Shown: positions 20,745 through 30,573 of the stretch, piece after piece | How positions within the stretch are numbered: the first letter of the stretch is position 1 | Layout of the letters: every line of letters begins with the position of its first letter | Source: Asparagopsis taxiformis | Lineage: Eukaryota > Rhodophyta > Florideophyceae > Bonnemaisoniales > Bonnemaisoniaceae | Direction: 5' to 3' | NCBI GenBank assembly: GCA_030407315.1 | Contig: JALQPE010000211.1 | Location: 1 to 64,000 of the forward strand | DNA: 64,000 bases | Translations under genes and position numbers: made by a program | The notes under the pieces: generated by a model | The model's input: only the letters and a program-made list of their open reading frames with translations | Told to the model about the DNA's origin: nothing | Databases searched by the model: none

Positions 20745-21431
20745 TCAACCGCTTTCGTCGATATTTTCATCCATCAATTCAATTCGTCCGCTCGACTTGT
20801 CATAGTGACATACAATATTCATTCGAAACGCGGCCATTCGCATTCCGAGCAGCTCCATGATTTTCGCCCGCTCCGGTGTCAGCCGCTCTCCGCATTCGCA
20901 CACCAGAAAATCATCCACCAGTGTCACCACCCCTTTGCGCACCGCGACCGGTAGCCCGAGTAGCCGCAGATTGCCTTCCTGCGCCGGCTCAAACATCTCC
21001 AATGCGCCCTCGCTCAGATGCACCCGTTCCGTTGCCACAAACCCGGACCGTGCAAACTCCTTCTCGCTGTACTTGCTGAAAAACTCCACCACGCTCTCGT
21101 GCGACCGATTCGTGAACAGCACCCCGACATCCCCTCGCAACTGTTCCGACACCTTCATCAATCCCTCCGCATACTCCTCCTCCGCCGTCCGTCCAAACGC
21201 CACCTGAATAATCCGTTTTCGTCCAAAGAAAAAATGCGAGTCCTTCCAGTCCGCTCGTAGTCCCTTCAGCTTGCCATTTCGCATGTTCTCAGTGGACAGC
21301 ACATAAATATGTTGATACGCATCCACTTTCGACCGGATGTTCTCCAGTATCACTTGTTTTGACTCCCGTCCAACAATGTGCTTCCTCGTCTGAGTCAGAG
21401 CGACAACGCGTTCTCGCCGTGAGCGACCCAT
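20745..21431 (-). CDS. MRT4: Ribosome assembly factor MRT4 (uL10-like)
   Basis: A paralogue of ribosomal stalk protein uL10 (P0) that holds the P0 site on pre-60S particles in the nucleolus and is swapped for P0 later. The start is the ATG at 21,431, giving M-G-R-S-R-R-E and 228 residues, close to family size; the frame is open further upstream but that part is not conserved. Landmarks are S-R-R-E-R-V-V-A-L-T-Q-T near the start, S-T-E-N-M-R-N-G-K-L, G-R-K-R-I-I-Q-V-A-F-G, V-G-V-L-F-T-N and near the end the hydrophobic L-G-M-R-M-A-A-F-R segment. It lacks the acidic stalk tail of P0. It is divergent from eL43, 354 bp away. Confidence 0.93.
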   Translation of the reverse strand: MGRSRRERVVALTQTRKHIVGRESKQVILENIRSKVDAYQHIYVLSTENMRNGKLKGLRADWKDSHFFFGRKRIIQVAFGRTAEEEYAEGLMKVSEQLRGDVGVLFTNRSHESVVEFFSKYSEKEFARSGFVATERVHLSEGALEMFEPAQEGNLRLLGLPVAVRKGVVTLVDDFLVCECGERLTPERAKIMELLGMRMAAFRMNIVCHYDKSSGRIELMDENIDESG

Positions 21432-21785
21432 TGCAATGCACACCAACCTCTTCACGCCACCGCCTTCACTTGCGCCGACGCTGCAGCCGTCCTGTGAGAA
21501 AAGGCTCCGACGAACAAAATACAGTACCAAACAATTCAAGCCACCTGTTTCTACCCTATTGGCAAATGCCCCACCAATCAAAATACACCGCTCTCGGAAA
21601 AGACCTAAAACAAATAACCGCAAAATATTGCAAAATCGCACCAATCCCGCCGTCGTCCGGCGCATGATTTCGCCACCAAGTCTCCGTGTAGCACACTATA
21701 CTTCTCACATCGCTCAGACGCTGCGTCCATCTCTACGACTCCCGTGCGCACAACTCAATTCCCCTCCCCACATTGCCGATCCGCC
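21432..21785. promoter_or_regulatory. Shared intergenic region of MRT4 and eL43 (candidate bidirectional promoter)
   Basis: 354 bp separates the two start codons, transcribed outward. Both products belong to the large ribosomal subunit. A shared promoter is inferred from the arrangement; I did not identify a specific regulatory motif. Confidence 0.4.
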
Positions 21786-22070
21786 ATGGGAAAGAGAACT
21801 CGCAAGGTCGGTGTCACCGGAAAGTATGGAACCCGATATGGTTCCTCGCTCAGAAAACAGGTGAAGAAGATGGAAATCGCTCAGCATGCCACCTACACCT
21901 GCCCCTTCTGCGGAAAGAATTCGGTCAAGAGGATAGCGGTCGGTATCTGGAAATGCCGTGCAAAGACCTGCGGTAAGATCATGGCCGGTGGCGCATGGTC
22001 TGTCAATACTCAGTCTGCTGCATCAGTTCGCAGCACTATCCGTCGCTTGCGTGAAGCCGTCGAGCTGTAA
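21786..22070 (+). CDS. RPL37A: Ribosomal protein eL43 (L37a)
   Basis: A structural protein of the 60S subunit, 94 residues, ATG at 21,786. It matches the family throughout: [19 protein letters not shown], then a zinc ribbon beginning C-P-F-C-G-K and G-I-W-K-C, then A-G-G-A-W. The second pair of zinc cysteines is C-R-A-K-T-C (Cys-x4-Cys) instead of the usual Cys-x2-Cys, because of two extra residues. The identification is firm. Confidence 0.97.
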   Translation: MGKRTRKVGVTGKYGTRYGSSLRKQVKKMEIAQHATYTCPFCGKNSVKRIAVGIWKCRAKTCGKIMAGGAWSVNTQSAASVRSTIRRLREAVEL

Positions 22071-22594
22071 ATGCCTCTTTTTCGCGCTTGCTTGCGTTTG
22101 TTTTTCCACGTCGGATCAATTGCCGTTTATGTCTATGCGTGCGGCCTACTTGCGCTTTCGGGATGGGATCCCCGTCTTCTTGCGCCTGTGCGATGATTGC
22201 AACATAGCCAAACAATCAATCGATCTAATAAACGAAACGCATCATGTGGATCTTATCGTTGGCATCACTCCTCGTTGCTTGTATTGAGCGTAATCTTCTA
22301 GCTTCTAGTAAGCGCCAGAGCGGTACTTGAAATCGAGCAAACTAAAATCCTCCGGCTTATGCCCTCAACTTCACCCTCATCCCCATGTTTCCTGTAACCG
22401 TTCCTTTCCTTTCGGTCTCACCATGAGCAAATTCTATTCAACTCTTTCAACATACATTCCCCGTACACTCTGAAATCCTGCTACTTTGCGTTTTTCCTAT
22501 TAGAACCCCAGGCAATAGCGATAGGAACAATTTGATTCCAAGAAAAGACGTGTCAGATGAGTTGCAAATCGAGCAATACTGCGACACAGCTCCA
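22071..22594. other. Intergenic region, 524 bp
   Basis: Between the 3' end of eL43 and the 3' end of the next, minus-strand gene. No feature recognised. Confidence 0.4.
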
Positions 22595-23021
22595 TTATAC
22601 GAACGCTACAACGAACCTCTCCTCCTCTTCCAGCGACTGGACTAGATGTTTGATTTGATATCGGAGCTTATCCTGCTGGATATGAGCTTCTGACAGTTCC
22701 TTCATATGGTCTTCAACTACACTAGCAGCCTTCAAAATCTCTGTGCGCAGATTTTTCAGATCCGTCAATATCGCAGAAAGGAAAGGCCGCAAATCATTTC
22801 CGCTGCCGCTACCAGAACCTGTCAGAATCGAAAGGCATAGGTTGTCAGACACAATTTCCCCCAGCAACTAGCTACATCTGGAATATTCCAGCACCATCAT
22901 AAAAGTGCATTCACATACTAGTACCAGAATGACTCATCTCAAGGTTGGAAACGCGCATAGCGAGCATCGCGATTGCCTTTTCCGCTGTTTCGAATCGAGC
23001 GTTACTGTTGGGATCCTCCAT
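22595..23021 (-). CDS. Small coiled-coil protein, two exons (108 residues)
   Basis: Exon 1 runs 23,021-22,919 and exon 2 22,818-22,595. The 100-nt intron (22,918-22,819) has a GTATGTG donor and CTGACAG acceptor, and the joined frame is open for exactly 327 nt. The product starts M-E-D-P-N-S-N-A-R-F, has a helical first segment (E-T-A-E-K-A-I-A-M-L-A-M-R-V-S-N-L-E), a Ser/Gly linker, then a helical second half (F-L-S-A-I-L-T-D-L-K-N-L and K-E-L-S-E-A-H). Heptad-like hydrophobics suggest a small coiled-coil complex subunit. The family was not recognised and more upstream exons are possible. Confidence 0.5.
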
Positions 23022-25082
23022 TTGTCTGGCGTAGATGATTGACCGTCGTCGTTTCTGATTTTTTTTCTGTGGTGAAAGACCTCGTGCAATACTTTTGTTC
23101 CAGAAATGGGTGACAATCAGCAAAGCTTGTCAAGAAGAACTTGACCCGATGTCTTCAAAATACACTCGATGGACTTGCGCAAAACAGGTTGAGCTACAAT
23201 GGATCTAAACCAACACAGGTGACGAAAGTGCAGCATTTACGCAGCGAAACACGTTTCACAGCGTTGCCCGATCAGATATGTCTGGTAACTACTTGTGCGG
23301 ACCCTCCGAAAATTCATCAGGTAATCCAACCACTCATGTTGCTCACTCCCATACATTGACCAATAAATTTATTGCACTTGTTCGCCAGTCCCATCATATC
23401 ATTGCCGACACAAAAAGGTACCGAAATTCTCCCTCTAGTTGGTCTTGATGTATCCAGCCAAAGTTAATCAGATGCCCACGCATAGGAGCGCCGAAGATTT
23501 TCGAAATGATCACAGTGGTTGCTAAAGTACGCATGCGATAAGCTTTAGACCCGTTGTTACATGTTCGTGGACAAGTTCAAAATGAACAAGTCGAAACCGG
23601 AGTACTTCCATCGCATGCGAGTGCATATTCATTAGTAAGATTGCGTATCGGTGCAAATTTTCAGCGGGTGGAATCGCGAACCATCATCTCTAAACGATTA
23701 TGCATTCTCCTATCCTCTGAAGGTCACTTATGATAGTTCCCGAAACATCAACAACGTTCAAAATTTCATCATCAGCTCCACAGGTGTTGCAACAGTCATC
23801 GTCAACCTTGCATACGCACCAGGTCCATCAGCCATCTCCTACGAACACATCTCAAACTGAACCCTACATGCAAACCAAACGGAATAGAAATACCATCTCT
23901 GCATGGAGGTAACCACATCTCATGTTTCTGAAACAACAACTCACCTTTCTATTTCTTCGGCGGGCACACATGCCATTATAGCAAACTCGTCCATGGCCGA
24001 TCCGCCTCACCCCGAGAAGGAATGTACGTGTATTTCAGAAATCCAGCCGCTATGTGAAGCATCTCACATCTATTTCTTCCATCACTATGCAGACTGGCGA
24101 TGCCAAATTCCTGCAGGCACGGCTGAACCACACAAGACTGCCATTGCGGTGAACAGAATCCATCTGTATGGAAAGTCTTGTGTTGAGCCTGCGTTGAAAT
24201 GGGTATGAAGAATAGTATGATTTGGATCACGATCCCAATTCGATGAATGATTTCACAGTTTGTTTCCAATCTGGTGATGACCCCAATTCTTTAACGTCAC
24301 GTTTCTGAAATGAGGTGCATTCTTCTTCTCAAGTAGAAGAATTGTATGGAATATAACTAGTCGTGTCGGATGCTTTGCGATTGTGATTTGCACAATTTGA
24401 TTTTTCGTCTTTGAGCGCTTGGCTTTGGTTTCGTGATACTACTGGCTGGATTCAAGTTTTTCGCAGGTCTCGATAGCTTTTGTATCGGATGCGAATCCTT
24501 TGTTGGATTACTGTATGCAGATATGTGTATTTCAATATGGTACAGTATTAATTTTAGTCATTTCATTTCGTTGAACAAGGCGGATGATTTTGAATGTCTT
24601 TGTCAATCAGGAAACAGGTAGATACATGGTGATGGAATCGGTCATTTTTTTTAAATAGATCATTCAATGTCTGTATCGCAGGAATAAAAATACCAGACAC
24701 AGTATATGGTCATTCATATCCAACAACTGCATCGCGTAAGAGTCCTAACTCTTGTCAGAATCACCAGAACGACATGTTTCAATTCAACGTTTTCTCATCT
24801 AACCTGTTGGTACGTTAAAATTGTTTGGTATGGATTTATCTCATGTTAATGAAGATTTTACCGAGGAAAATCGTAATGACAAGGATGAATTGATGTAGAT
24901 GATGAAGAAGAGATCTGGGTGAAGCGATTCGAGTTGGATTCACCAGTAGCATTTCAATCTCCACTACCATCTTGGTTCATACACGTTTCATCATGGTCTC
25001 CTCAACGATGATCAACTTAGAGGGTCAACACCCAATCATTATCCCACAACTGAATCATCCAATTAAACTGAAACGCTTGTAA
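23022..25082. other. Gene-free, A/T-rich interval (about 2.06 kb)
   Basis: I see no supported gene. A few open frames of 60-100 codons exist (for example 23,903-24,208 on the plus strand) but have no motif, no conserved start context and no partner exons I can trust. Short ATGATGA/CATCATC runs are scattered. Confidence 0.4.
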
Positions 25083-28046
25083 ATGAAACACATCTCGATT
25101 TATCAATCATATGGCATCAGACGGGGCGACGTTCCGTTCCCTAGGCACTCAACTGCGGTGAACTTTTCCACCCATGACCGCTCAAGTGCATCAACTCGCA
25201 ACCAAATTCACATCCAGCAGGCTCTATCAAACATTCCATACTTCAAATCTCAGCACCAGAAGACGAACAAACAAAACATGACAAAGCAAGCACATCCATC
25301 TCCACAACCTCAAAGCACCAAATCTTCTCAAAAGCGACCACGGCGTTTCTTCGTGCACATCGATAGAAAACCAGACGTCCAGTCTGCCCGTCAGGAACTC
25401 CCAGTCTGCATGCACGAACAGGAGATAGTGGAAGCCATACATGCCAATGATGTCGTGCTCATAACCGGCGCAACTGGAACCGGTAAAACGACGCAGGTTC
25501 CGCAATTTCTCGTGGAAGATGGCTTTGGCGACGAGCGCTCTCCGCATGCAAAGGGAATCATCGCAGTGACGCAGCCGCGACGCGTGGCAGCCATTGCGTG
25601 CGCCAAGCGGGTTGCATTTGAAATGAACAGCCGATTGGGCGACGTCGTTGGGTATCAGATTCGACACGAGAGTAAAATCGGCTCGGAGACCAAGGTGAAG
25701 TTTGTGACGGATGGCGTGCTACTGAGAGAAGTTGAAGACGATGTTCTTCTACGCAAGTATTCAGCAATTATCATTGATGAGGTGCACGAGAGATCGTTGA
25801 ACACTGATCTGTTGCTATCCTTTCTGTCGCGGACTACTGTGCTACGTAGATCGACGAGTGACCTGGACGCTCTGAAAGTCATTATCATGTCGGCTACGCT
25901 TGAAGTTGATGGTGTTTTTTCAGGGGATGGCGCTCTCTTCCCCAACGCGCCCGTTGTGAAAGTGCCGTCACGTCAATACCCGGTCACTGTGCATTTTGCA
26001 AAGAAAACAGTGGAAAATTATGTGCAAGAAGCGTACGAAAAGACGTCGAAAATTCATCGTCGTTTGCCACAGGGAGGCGTGTTGGTGTTTCTCAGTGGGC
26101 GACAGGAAGTGGAAGAGTTGTGCGCGCGATTGCGTCAGGACTTTGAAAATCGTAAAATCCAGATAAAGGATTCTGACGAACCGCCAATTACGATGAAAGT
26201 GCTTCCATTTTACGCACTACAATCTGATGCGCTGCAACGAAAAGTGTTTGATGATTTTGGAGAACAAGTACGTAAAGTAGTTGTAGCCACGAATATTGCC
26301 GAGACATCAGTGACAGTACCCGGTGTCTCGTACGTCGTCGATTCTGGACGCGTGAAGGAAAAGGTGTACCGAGGATCGGGTGGTGGCTTACTTTCCGCAT
26401 TCAAAGTGGTATGGGTATCACAGGCGAGCGCGGAACAGCGCACCGGCCGAGCGGGACGCACGGGGCCTGGACATTGCTATCGATTGTACTCGTCTGCAGT
26501 GTACGACCAACAATTTGAAAAGTTTCGAGAAGCGGAGATTCGACGCGTACCGGCGGATGCGATTGTGCTGCGGCTACGTGCGATGGGTATTCGGCACGTT
26601 GAGAAATTTCCATTCGCGACGAAACCGGACATGGAAGAAGTGAAGGATGCGGAGCGTTTATTGACGGATCTCGGCGCGCTGTGGACAGAGGATAGGGTTG
26701 TGTCGTTGACAGACGAATATGAAGAAGGTAGGAATGGGTCTGTGATTCTGGGCGTGACAAGTATCGGAAGGGATCTTGCGAAGCTCCCGGTACCGCCGAG
26801 ATTTGGACGTATGCTGTTGTTTGCGAAGAAAAATGTGCAGAGCGTGCCGTACGTGTGCAGAATAGCGGCGATTTTGAGCGTTGGTACAGTTTTGGACAGG
26901 ACGAGCGGCAACTGGCGGGAATTGCATAGAGCGTTTGCTCACGCGCGTAGTGATCTTTTGACAGAGCTGGCGGCTGTGTGCGCGGTCGAACATGCGGGAT
27001 ATTCGGGGGCGATGGAGGGCCGTGGAGGGGCTGAGAAGGGGGGACGTAATGTAGGTGCTATGCGAGAAATATGTGAGAGTTTTAGTTTGCATTACAAGTG
27101 CATCACGGAAGCTTTGGCGATTGCGGATCAGTTGGAAGAGCTGATGGGGGGGCAAGTGAGAAGAGCAGGATTGGATCGGGCGGATAAGAAAACAGAAGAT
27201 GATATTATATGTGCGTTGTTGTGCGGATTTGGTGATCGTGTTGCGAGACGGATGACAAGACATGAAGCTGCTGAACTTGGGATTATTCCTCGGAAACAGA
27301 AGATAGCATTTTTGGCGCATGGAACGAAATCGGCAGTGTTTCTGGAGAGCAACTCTTCGGTGCAACTGGACAGCAGTGTGGAATTTGTCGTGTTCAGCGA
27401 CTTGGTCGTCGCAAATCGGCAGCAGATGCGTCTAGAGAACAAGAGCAACGAGCGGGATGATTACGAAGAAGGGGAGGAAAAGGCATGCGAAACAAGCAAG
27501 AAGGAAAGCGAAGAGGAACGAATTGTGATGCGTGGCGCCAGCGTCATCGAAGCTGGATGGCTTATCGAACACGCCACAACGCAATGTCGATTTGCGAGGG
27601 CGACATCGAAAAGTGCAACGACGGCAGAATACAACGAGAAAGCTGGATGTGTGACGCAGAGCGTTGCGGTGAGTTACGGCGAATCGTGGACACTCGGTTG
27701 CACAAGAGTTGCAATTGGCACACTACACGCCATACACGAGAAGGGGAGGGAATTCTCACCAGCCGACTGGGCATACGTGGTATTTGCCAAGGCGTTGATA
27801 CAAGGGCGAGTTCGCAACGACGTGTGGTTATGCGGCGTGTGCAACGAGACGGAGGTGCGAATTATTAGCCAATGTTTGAAACGATACAGGGTCGTTTCGG
27901 CGCGCGGATTGGGCGCGGCTGTACGTGCACACGGCGGGGATTGGATGGGGCGGGTCGTCGGGGCTGTCGCGAAGAAAAGCGAACGAAGTGGAAACGAATC
28001 GCGGTGGAATGGCGCTGTGCGCAATATGGTGGGGGAAGAAGTGTAG
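25083..28046 (+). CDS. DHX37: DEAH-box RNA helicase of the DHX37/Dhr1 type
   Basis: In other eukaryotes this nucleolar helicase removes U3 snoRNA from pre-18S rRNA. The product is 987 residues. It may begin at the second ATG (25,278, M-T-K-Q-A-H-P-S) because the first 65 residues are not conserved. The lead-in R-K-P-D-V-Q-S-A-R-Q-E-L-P is specific to the family. Helicase motifs: G-A-T-G-T-G-K-T (about 129-136), D-E-V-H (motif II, a variant of DEAH), M-S-A-T, and Q-R-T-G-R-A-G-R. The C-terminal OB-fold part (E-F-V-V-F-S-D-L-V and M-R-G-A-S-V-I-E-A-G-W-L) matches DHX37. The extended C-terminus matches it too. It is a single exon. Confidence 0.9.
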   Translation: MKHISIYQSYGIRRGDVPFPRHSTAVNFSTHDRSSASTRNQIHIQQALSNIPYFKSQHQKTNKQNMTKQAHPSPQPQSTKSSQKRPRRFFVHIDRKPDVQSARQELPVCMHEQEIVEAIHANDVVLITGATGTGKTTQVPQFLVEDGFGDERSPHAKGIIAVTQPRRVAAIACAKRVAFEMNSRLGDVVGYQIRHESKIGSETKVKFVTDGVLLREVEDDVLLRKYSAIIIDEVHERSLNTDLLLSFLSRTTVLRRSTSDLDALKVIIMSATLEVDGVFSGDGALFPNAPVVKVPSRQYPVTVHFAKKTVENYVQEAYEKTSKIHRRLPQGGVLVFLSGRQEVEELCARLRQDFENRKIQIKDSDEPPITMKVLPFYALQSDALQRKVFDDFGEQVRKVVVATNIAETSVTVPGVSYVVDSGRVKEKVYRGSGGGLLSAFKVVWVSQASAEQRTGRAGRTGPGHCYRLYSSAVYDQQFEKFREAEIRRVPADAIVLRLRAMGIRHVEKFPFATKPDMEEVKDAERLLTDLGALWTEDRVVSLTDEYEEGRNGSVILGVTSIGRDLAKLPVPPRFGRMLLFAKKNVQSVPYVCRIAAILSVGTVLDRTSGNWRELHRAFAHARSDLLTELAAVCAVEHAGYSGAMEGRGGAEKGGRNVGAMREICESFSLHYKCITEALAIADQLEELMGGQVRRAGLDRADKKTEDDIICALLCGFGDRVARRMTRHEAAELGIIPRKQKIAFLAHGTKSAVFLESNSSVQLDSSVEFVVFSDLVVANRQQMRLENKSNERDDYEEGEEKACETSKKESEEERIVMRGASVIEAGWLIEHATTQCRFARATSKSATTAEYNEKAGCVTQSVAVSYGESWTLGCTRVAIGTLHAIHEKGREFSPADWAYVVFAKALIQGRVRNDVWLCGVCNETEVRIISQCLKRYRVVSARGLGAAVRAHGGDWMGRVVGAVAKKSERSGNESRWNGAVRNMVGEEV

Positions 28047-28653
28047 TGCGATGGGTTGGAAAACACCAATGATATTTTGGATGAGCGCTGGCTGAGACGT
28101 TGTACAGCTGGCGAGTTTGACAGGTGAGAGGAAGCATGCGTCGCGTGATGAATCGCGCAATACTCGGCGTGCCGCACGGGACTCGCCAATCGATGACTTG
28201 CAATCGTCGCGTTGTCAGGCACGTCAGTGTTACATGACGCTTGTCAGCTGTGCGTGTAAATTTTCCAGCCAATGGCGTTGCGCCAGGTGCGGTGAGCGCG
28301 CCGCTGGGGAAAGCATCGGGATCGTAGTCTAGTTTGAATGTGTAAGTGTGAAGCGATGACTGCTTCATTGCTGTGATGCGTGTGCAGAGGCTCTGCAGCT
28401 CGACCTCGCGCTTAGTTTCTTTCATAATTGCATCTGTCAACTGTCATTTCCTGCCCTACTCTCCTCCACAAACAGTCGTCGTTGCGTTTCTTTTGCCACG
28501 ACTTGCAACACCTATAAATTACTGGTACATTTCTCGCGACGCTCCCGCCCCTATTATACATTAATTAACCCATCCAGTCCAGTCTAGTGCTGTCCCGTCA
28601 ACGCCAGCCGTCACACACCCCATTCGTTCATCCACAACCTCCCCATCCCCAAC
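28047..28653. other. Intergenic region, 607 bp
   Basis: Between DHX37 and the ClC gene, which run in tandem. A minus-strand frame (28,440 downward) overlaps it but continues antisense through the helicase, so I do not call it. Upstream of the ClC gene, near 28,555, an ATTATACATTAATTAA string is the only A/T-rich promoter-like patch. Confidence 0.35.
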
Positions 28654-30144
28654 ATGCCCGCGGCAGCCCGCTCAATACCCACTGAGCAAACCCCCCTCGT
28701 CCCAAACGATGCCGCCCAGCTCCGACCAACCCTACTGCAGCATGACGGTCCGCCCGTGCCCGACGTGCACAATCGCTTCGGACTAGGCGCATTCCTCTCC
28801 GACATCGCCGATTTCCAGTCCGGTACCGTACCCGTCTCCGTCGTCATCGCGACCGTCATCGGCGTCCTCTGCGGCGTGGCCGCCTACAGCTACTACATGA
28901 TCCTCGAGTATCTCCTCGAATTCCTGTGGAAGACCGTCCCCGAATACATCGTCCAATCCACCGGCTGGCAGACCTCGTACCACTGGCTCTGGATCCCCGT
29001 CGTCGGTCTCGTGTGCGCCTTCTTCGTCGGCTACTCGATCAAGGTCCTCGGCTTCCCCGGCGACCTCGCCTACACCGTCAAATGCGTCCATAAATACGGC
29101 TACGTGCCCATGGAACACGCACCCTCCATGGTCGCCGCCTCGCAAATCTCCATCATTGGCGGCGGATCCCTCGGCCCCGAGGCGCCGCTCGTCGCCATTT
29201 GCGCCAGCATTGCCGGCTGGGTTTCTATCACCCTTTTCAAGCAGCGATACAAAAATCTCGTCCGCAAACATACACTATGCGGCATGGCGTGCGCTCTCGC
29301 CGCCTTTTTCGGTATGCCGCTCGGTGGCTCCTTGTTCGCCCTCGAGATCAATAATCGTCTCGGCGTGGAATATTTCGAACACGCCATTGAAGCTATCGCC
29401 TCCGGTATGGTTTGTCTAGTCGTCTTCCGCTCGCTCGCCGGTCTGCCTATCGGTCCTATCTACTTTTTCACCAGCGACCTGCTCAAAGACTCGTCGTCGT
29501 CGCTCGTCGTCGTCGGCGGCCTGTTGGGCCTCCTGGGCGCGCTGCTGGCCGCCTTGTTTGCGCACGGTCATTGGGCAGTGTTGAGGAAATTGGACCAGAC
29601 GGGCATCTCCAATGATGCGATTAAATTGTCCATGTTTGGTGGTATCGGTATTGTTACGCTCGGTGTGCTGTTTCCACAGACCATGTTCTGGGGCGAATAT
29701 GAAATGCAGGTGATCGGTTCTCTGTCTGGTCTATCTACATTACCGCACATCTGGCCGCAGGCGGGCTTGTTGGGATTTGAAATTACCAATGCTACGTCGG
29801 CGTTTATTGTTGGATTTGCTAAATTGGTGGCCATCTCTTTCACGGTTGCTGGTGGTTATCGTGGCGGTTTCATCTTTCCTTTCTTCGCGACTGGCGCGGC
29901 GTTTGGACGCGGTATCTGTTACTTAATTCCATCCATTCCGCCTACGGTGGCTATTCTGTCCATTGCGGCGGGCATCAACGTGGCCATTACTCGAACAGCA
30001 CTGGCGACGCCGCTCATCCTGGCGGGATTGGCGGGTGAGATTAATGCAACATCACCTGTACTTGCGGCATCGTTGGTGTCACTATTTGTCACGTATTATA
30101 TGGTACGGTATTATTGGGGAGATATTATTTTGCGCAGCGTGTAG
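28654..30144 (+). CDS. ClC-family chloride channel or Cl-/H+ exchanger
   Basis: A 496-residue integral membrane protein, one exon. About the first 45 residues are soluble, the rest is hydrophobic, typical of ClC. Selectivity-filter motifs are diverged but present: G-F-P-G-D (for G-S-G-I-P), G-G-S-L-G-P-E-A-P-L (for G-R-E-G-P, with the gating glutamate retained) and Y-R-G-G-F-I-F-P-F-F (for G-x-F-x-P). T-A-L-A-T-P-L-I-L-A-G is a further conserved segment. There are no C-terminal CBS domains, so it is of the compact bacterial or plastid/organelle-like type. Whether it is a channel or exchanger, and which membrane it occupies, cannot be told. Confidence 0.88.
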   Translation: MPAAARSIPTEQTPLVPNDAAQLRPTLLQHDGPPVPDVHNRFGLGAFLSDIADFQSGTVPVSVVIATVIGVLCGVAAYSYYMILEYLLEFLWKTVPEYIVQSTGWQTSYHWLWIPVVGLVCAFFVGYSIKVLGFPGDLAYTVKCVHKYGYVPMEHAPSMVAASQISIIGGGSLGPEAPLVAICASIAGWVSITLFKQRYKNLVRKHTLCGMACALAAFFGMPLGGSLFALEINNRLGVEYFEHAIEAIASGMVCLVVFRSLAGLPIGPIYFFTSDLLKDSSSSLVVVGGLLGLLGALLAALFAHGHWAVLRKLDQTGISNDAIKLSMFGGIGIVTLGVLFPQTMFWGEYEMQVIGSLSGLSTLPHIWPQAGLLGFEITNATSAFIVGFAKLVAISFTVAGGYRGGFIFPFFATGAAFGRGICYLIPSIPPTVAILSIAAGINVAITRTALATPLILAGLAGEINATSPVLAASLVSLFVTYYMVRYYWGDIILRSV

Positions 30145-30573
30145 TGCGGCGATGACTGACGTTTTTCACTTGTCGTGTAGCCTTTCATTTTCTCTCAACA
30201 AGGTCGCGAGGACATATTTGAAGCGCAACTGCATTCATACACTTTCAAGGACAAGTGGGGCGAGGATGACGAAATCGCCGAGATTGAACATCCGGAGCAA
30301 GCGAGTGCTAAGAGTGACATTGAGGGTGCAAATTAGACGGGGATTATTATTATTGCAAGCGACCACATAAATGCCGTGCAATGAAAACAGCAGCGTCGCA
30401 GCTTACAGTACACGCGTGACACGCAGACGAGCTGTAACAAATCAACTTGCCATTTTTGCTTTCTACTCTCTCTACTGTAGCTACACGAATCGATGACCAA
30501 CTCCTCCAAAAACCACAAAAAATAAATCATCATCACATCTCATAAATATCTCGCCCCGCACACACAACACCAC
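30145..30573. other. Convergent intergenic region, 429 bp
   Basis: Holds the 3' untranslated regions of the ClC and CBM20 genes. AATAAA-type strings occur on the plus strand near 30,521. No other feature seen. Confidence 0.35.

Noticed and set aside
24433..24621. Hydrophobic plus-strand frame of 62 codons
   Set aside because: Short, in an A/T-rich gene-free region, with no conservation visible.
27865..28440. Minus-strand frame of 191 codons after the DHX37 stop
   Set aside because: The first part looks coding but the rest runs antisense through the helicase and no family is recognised.
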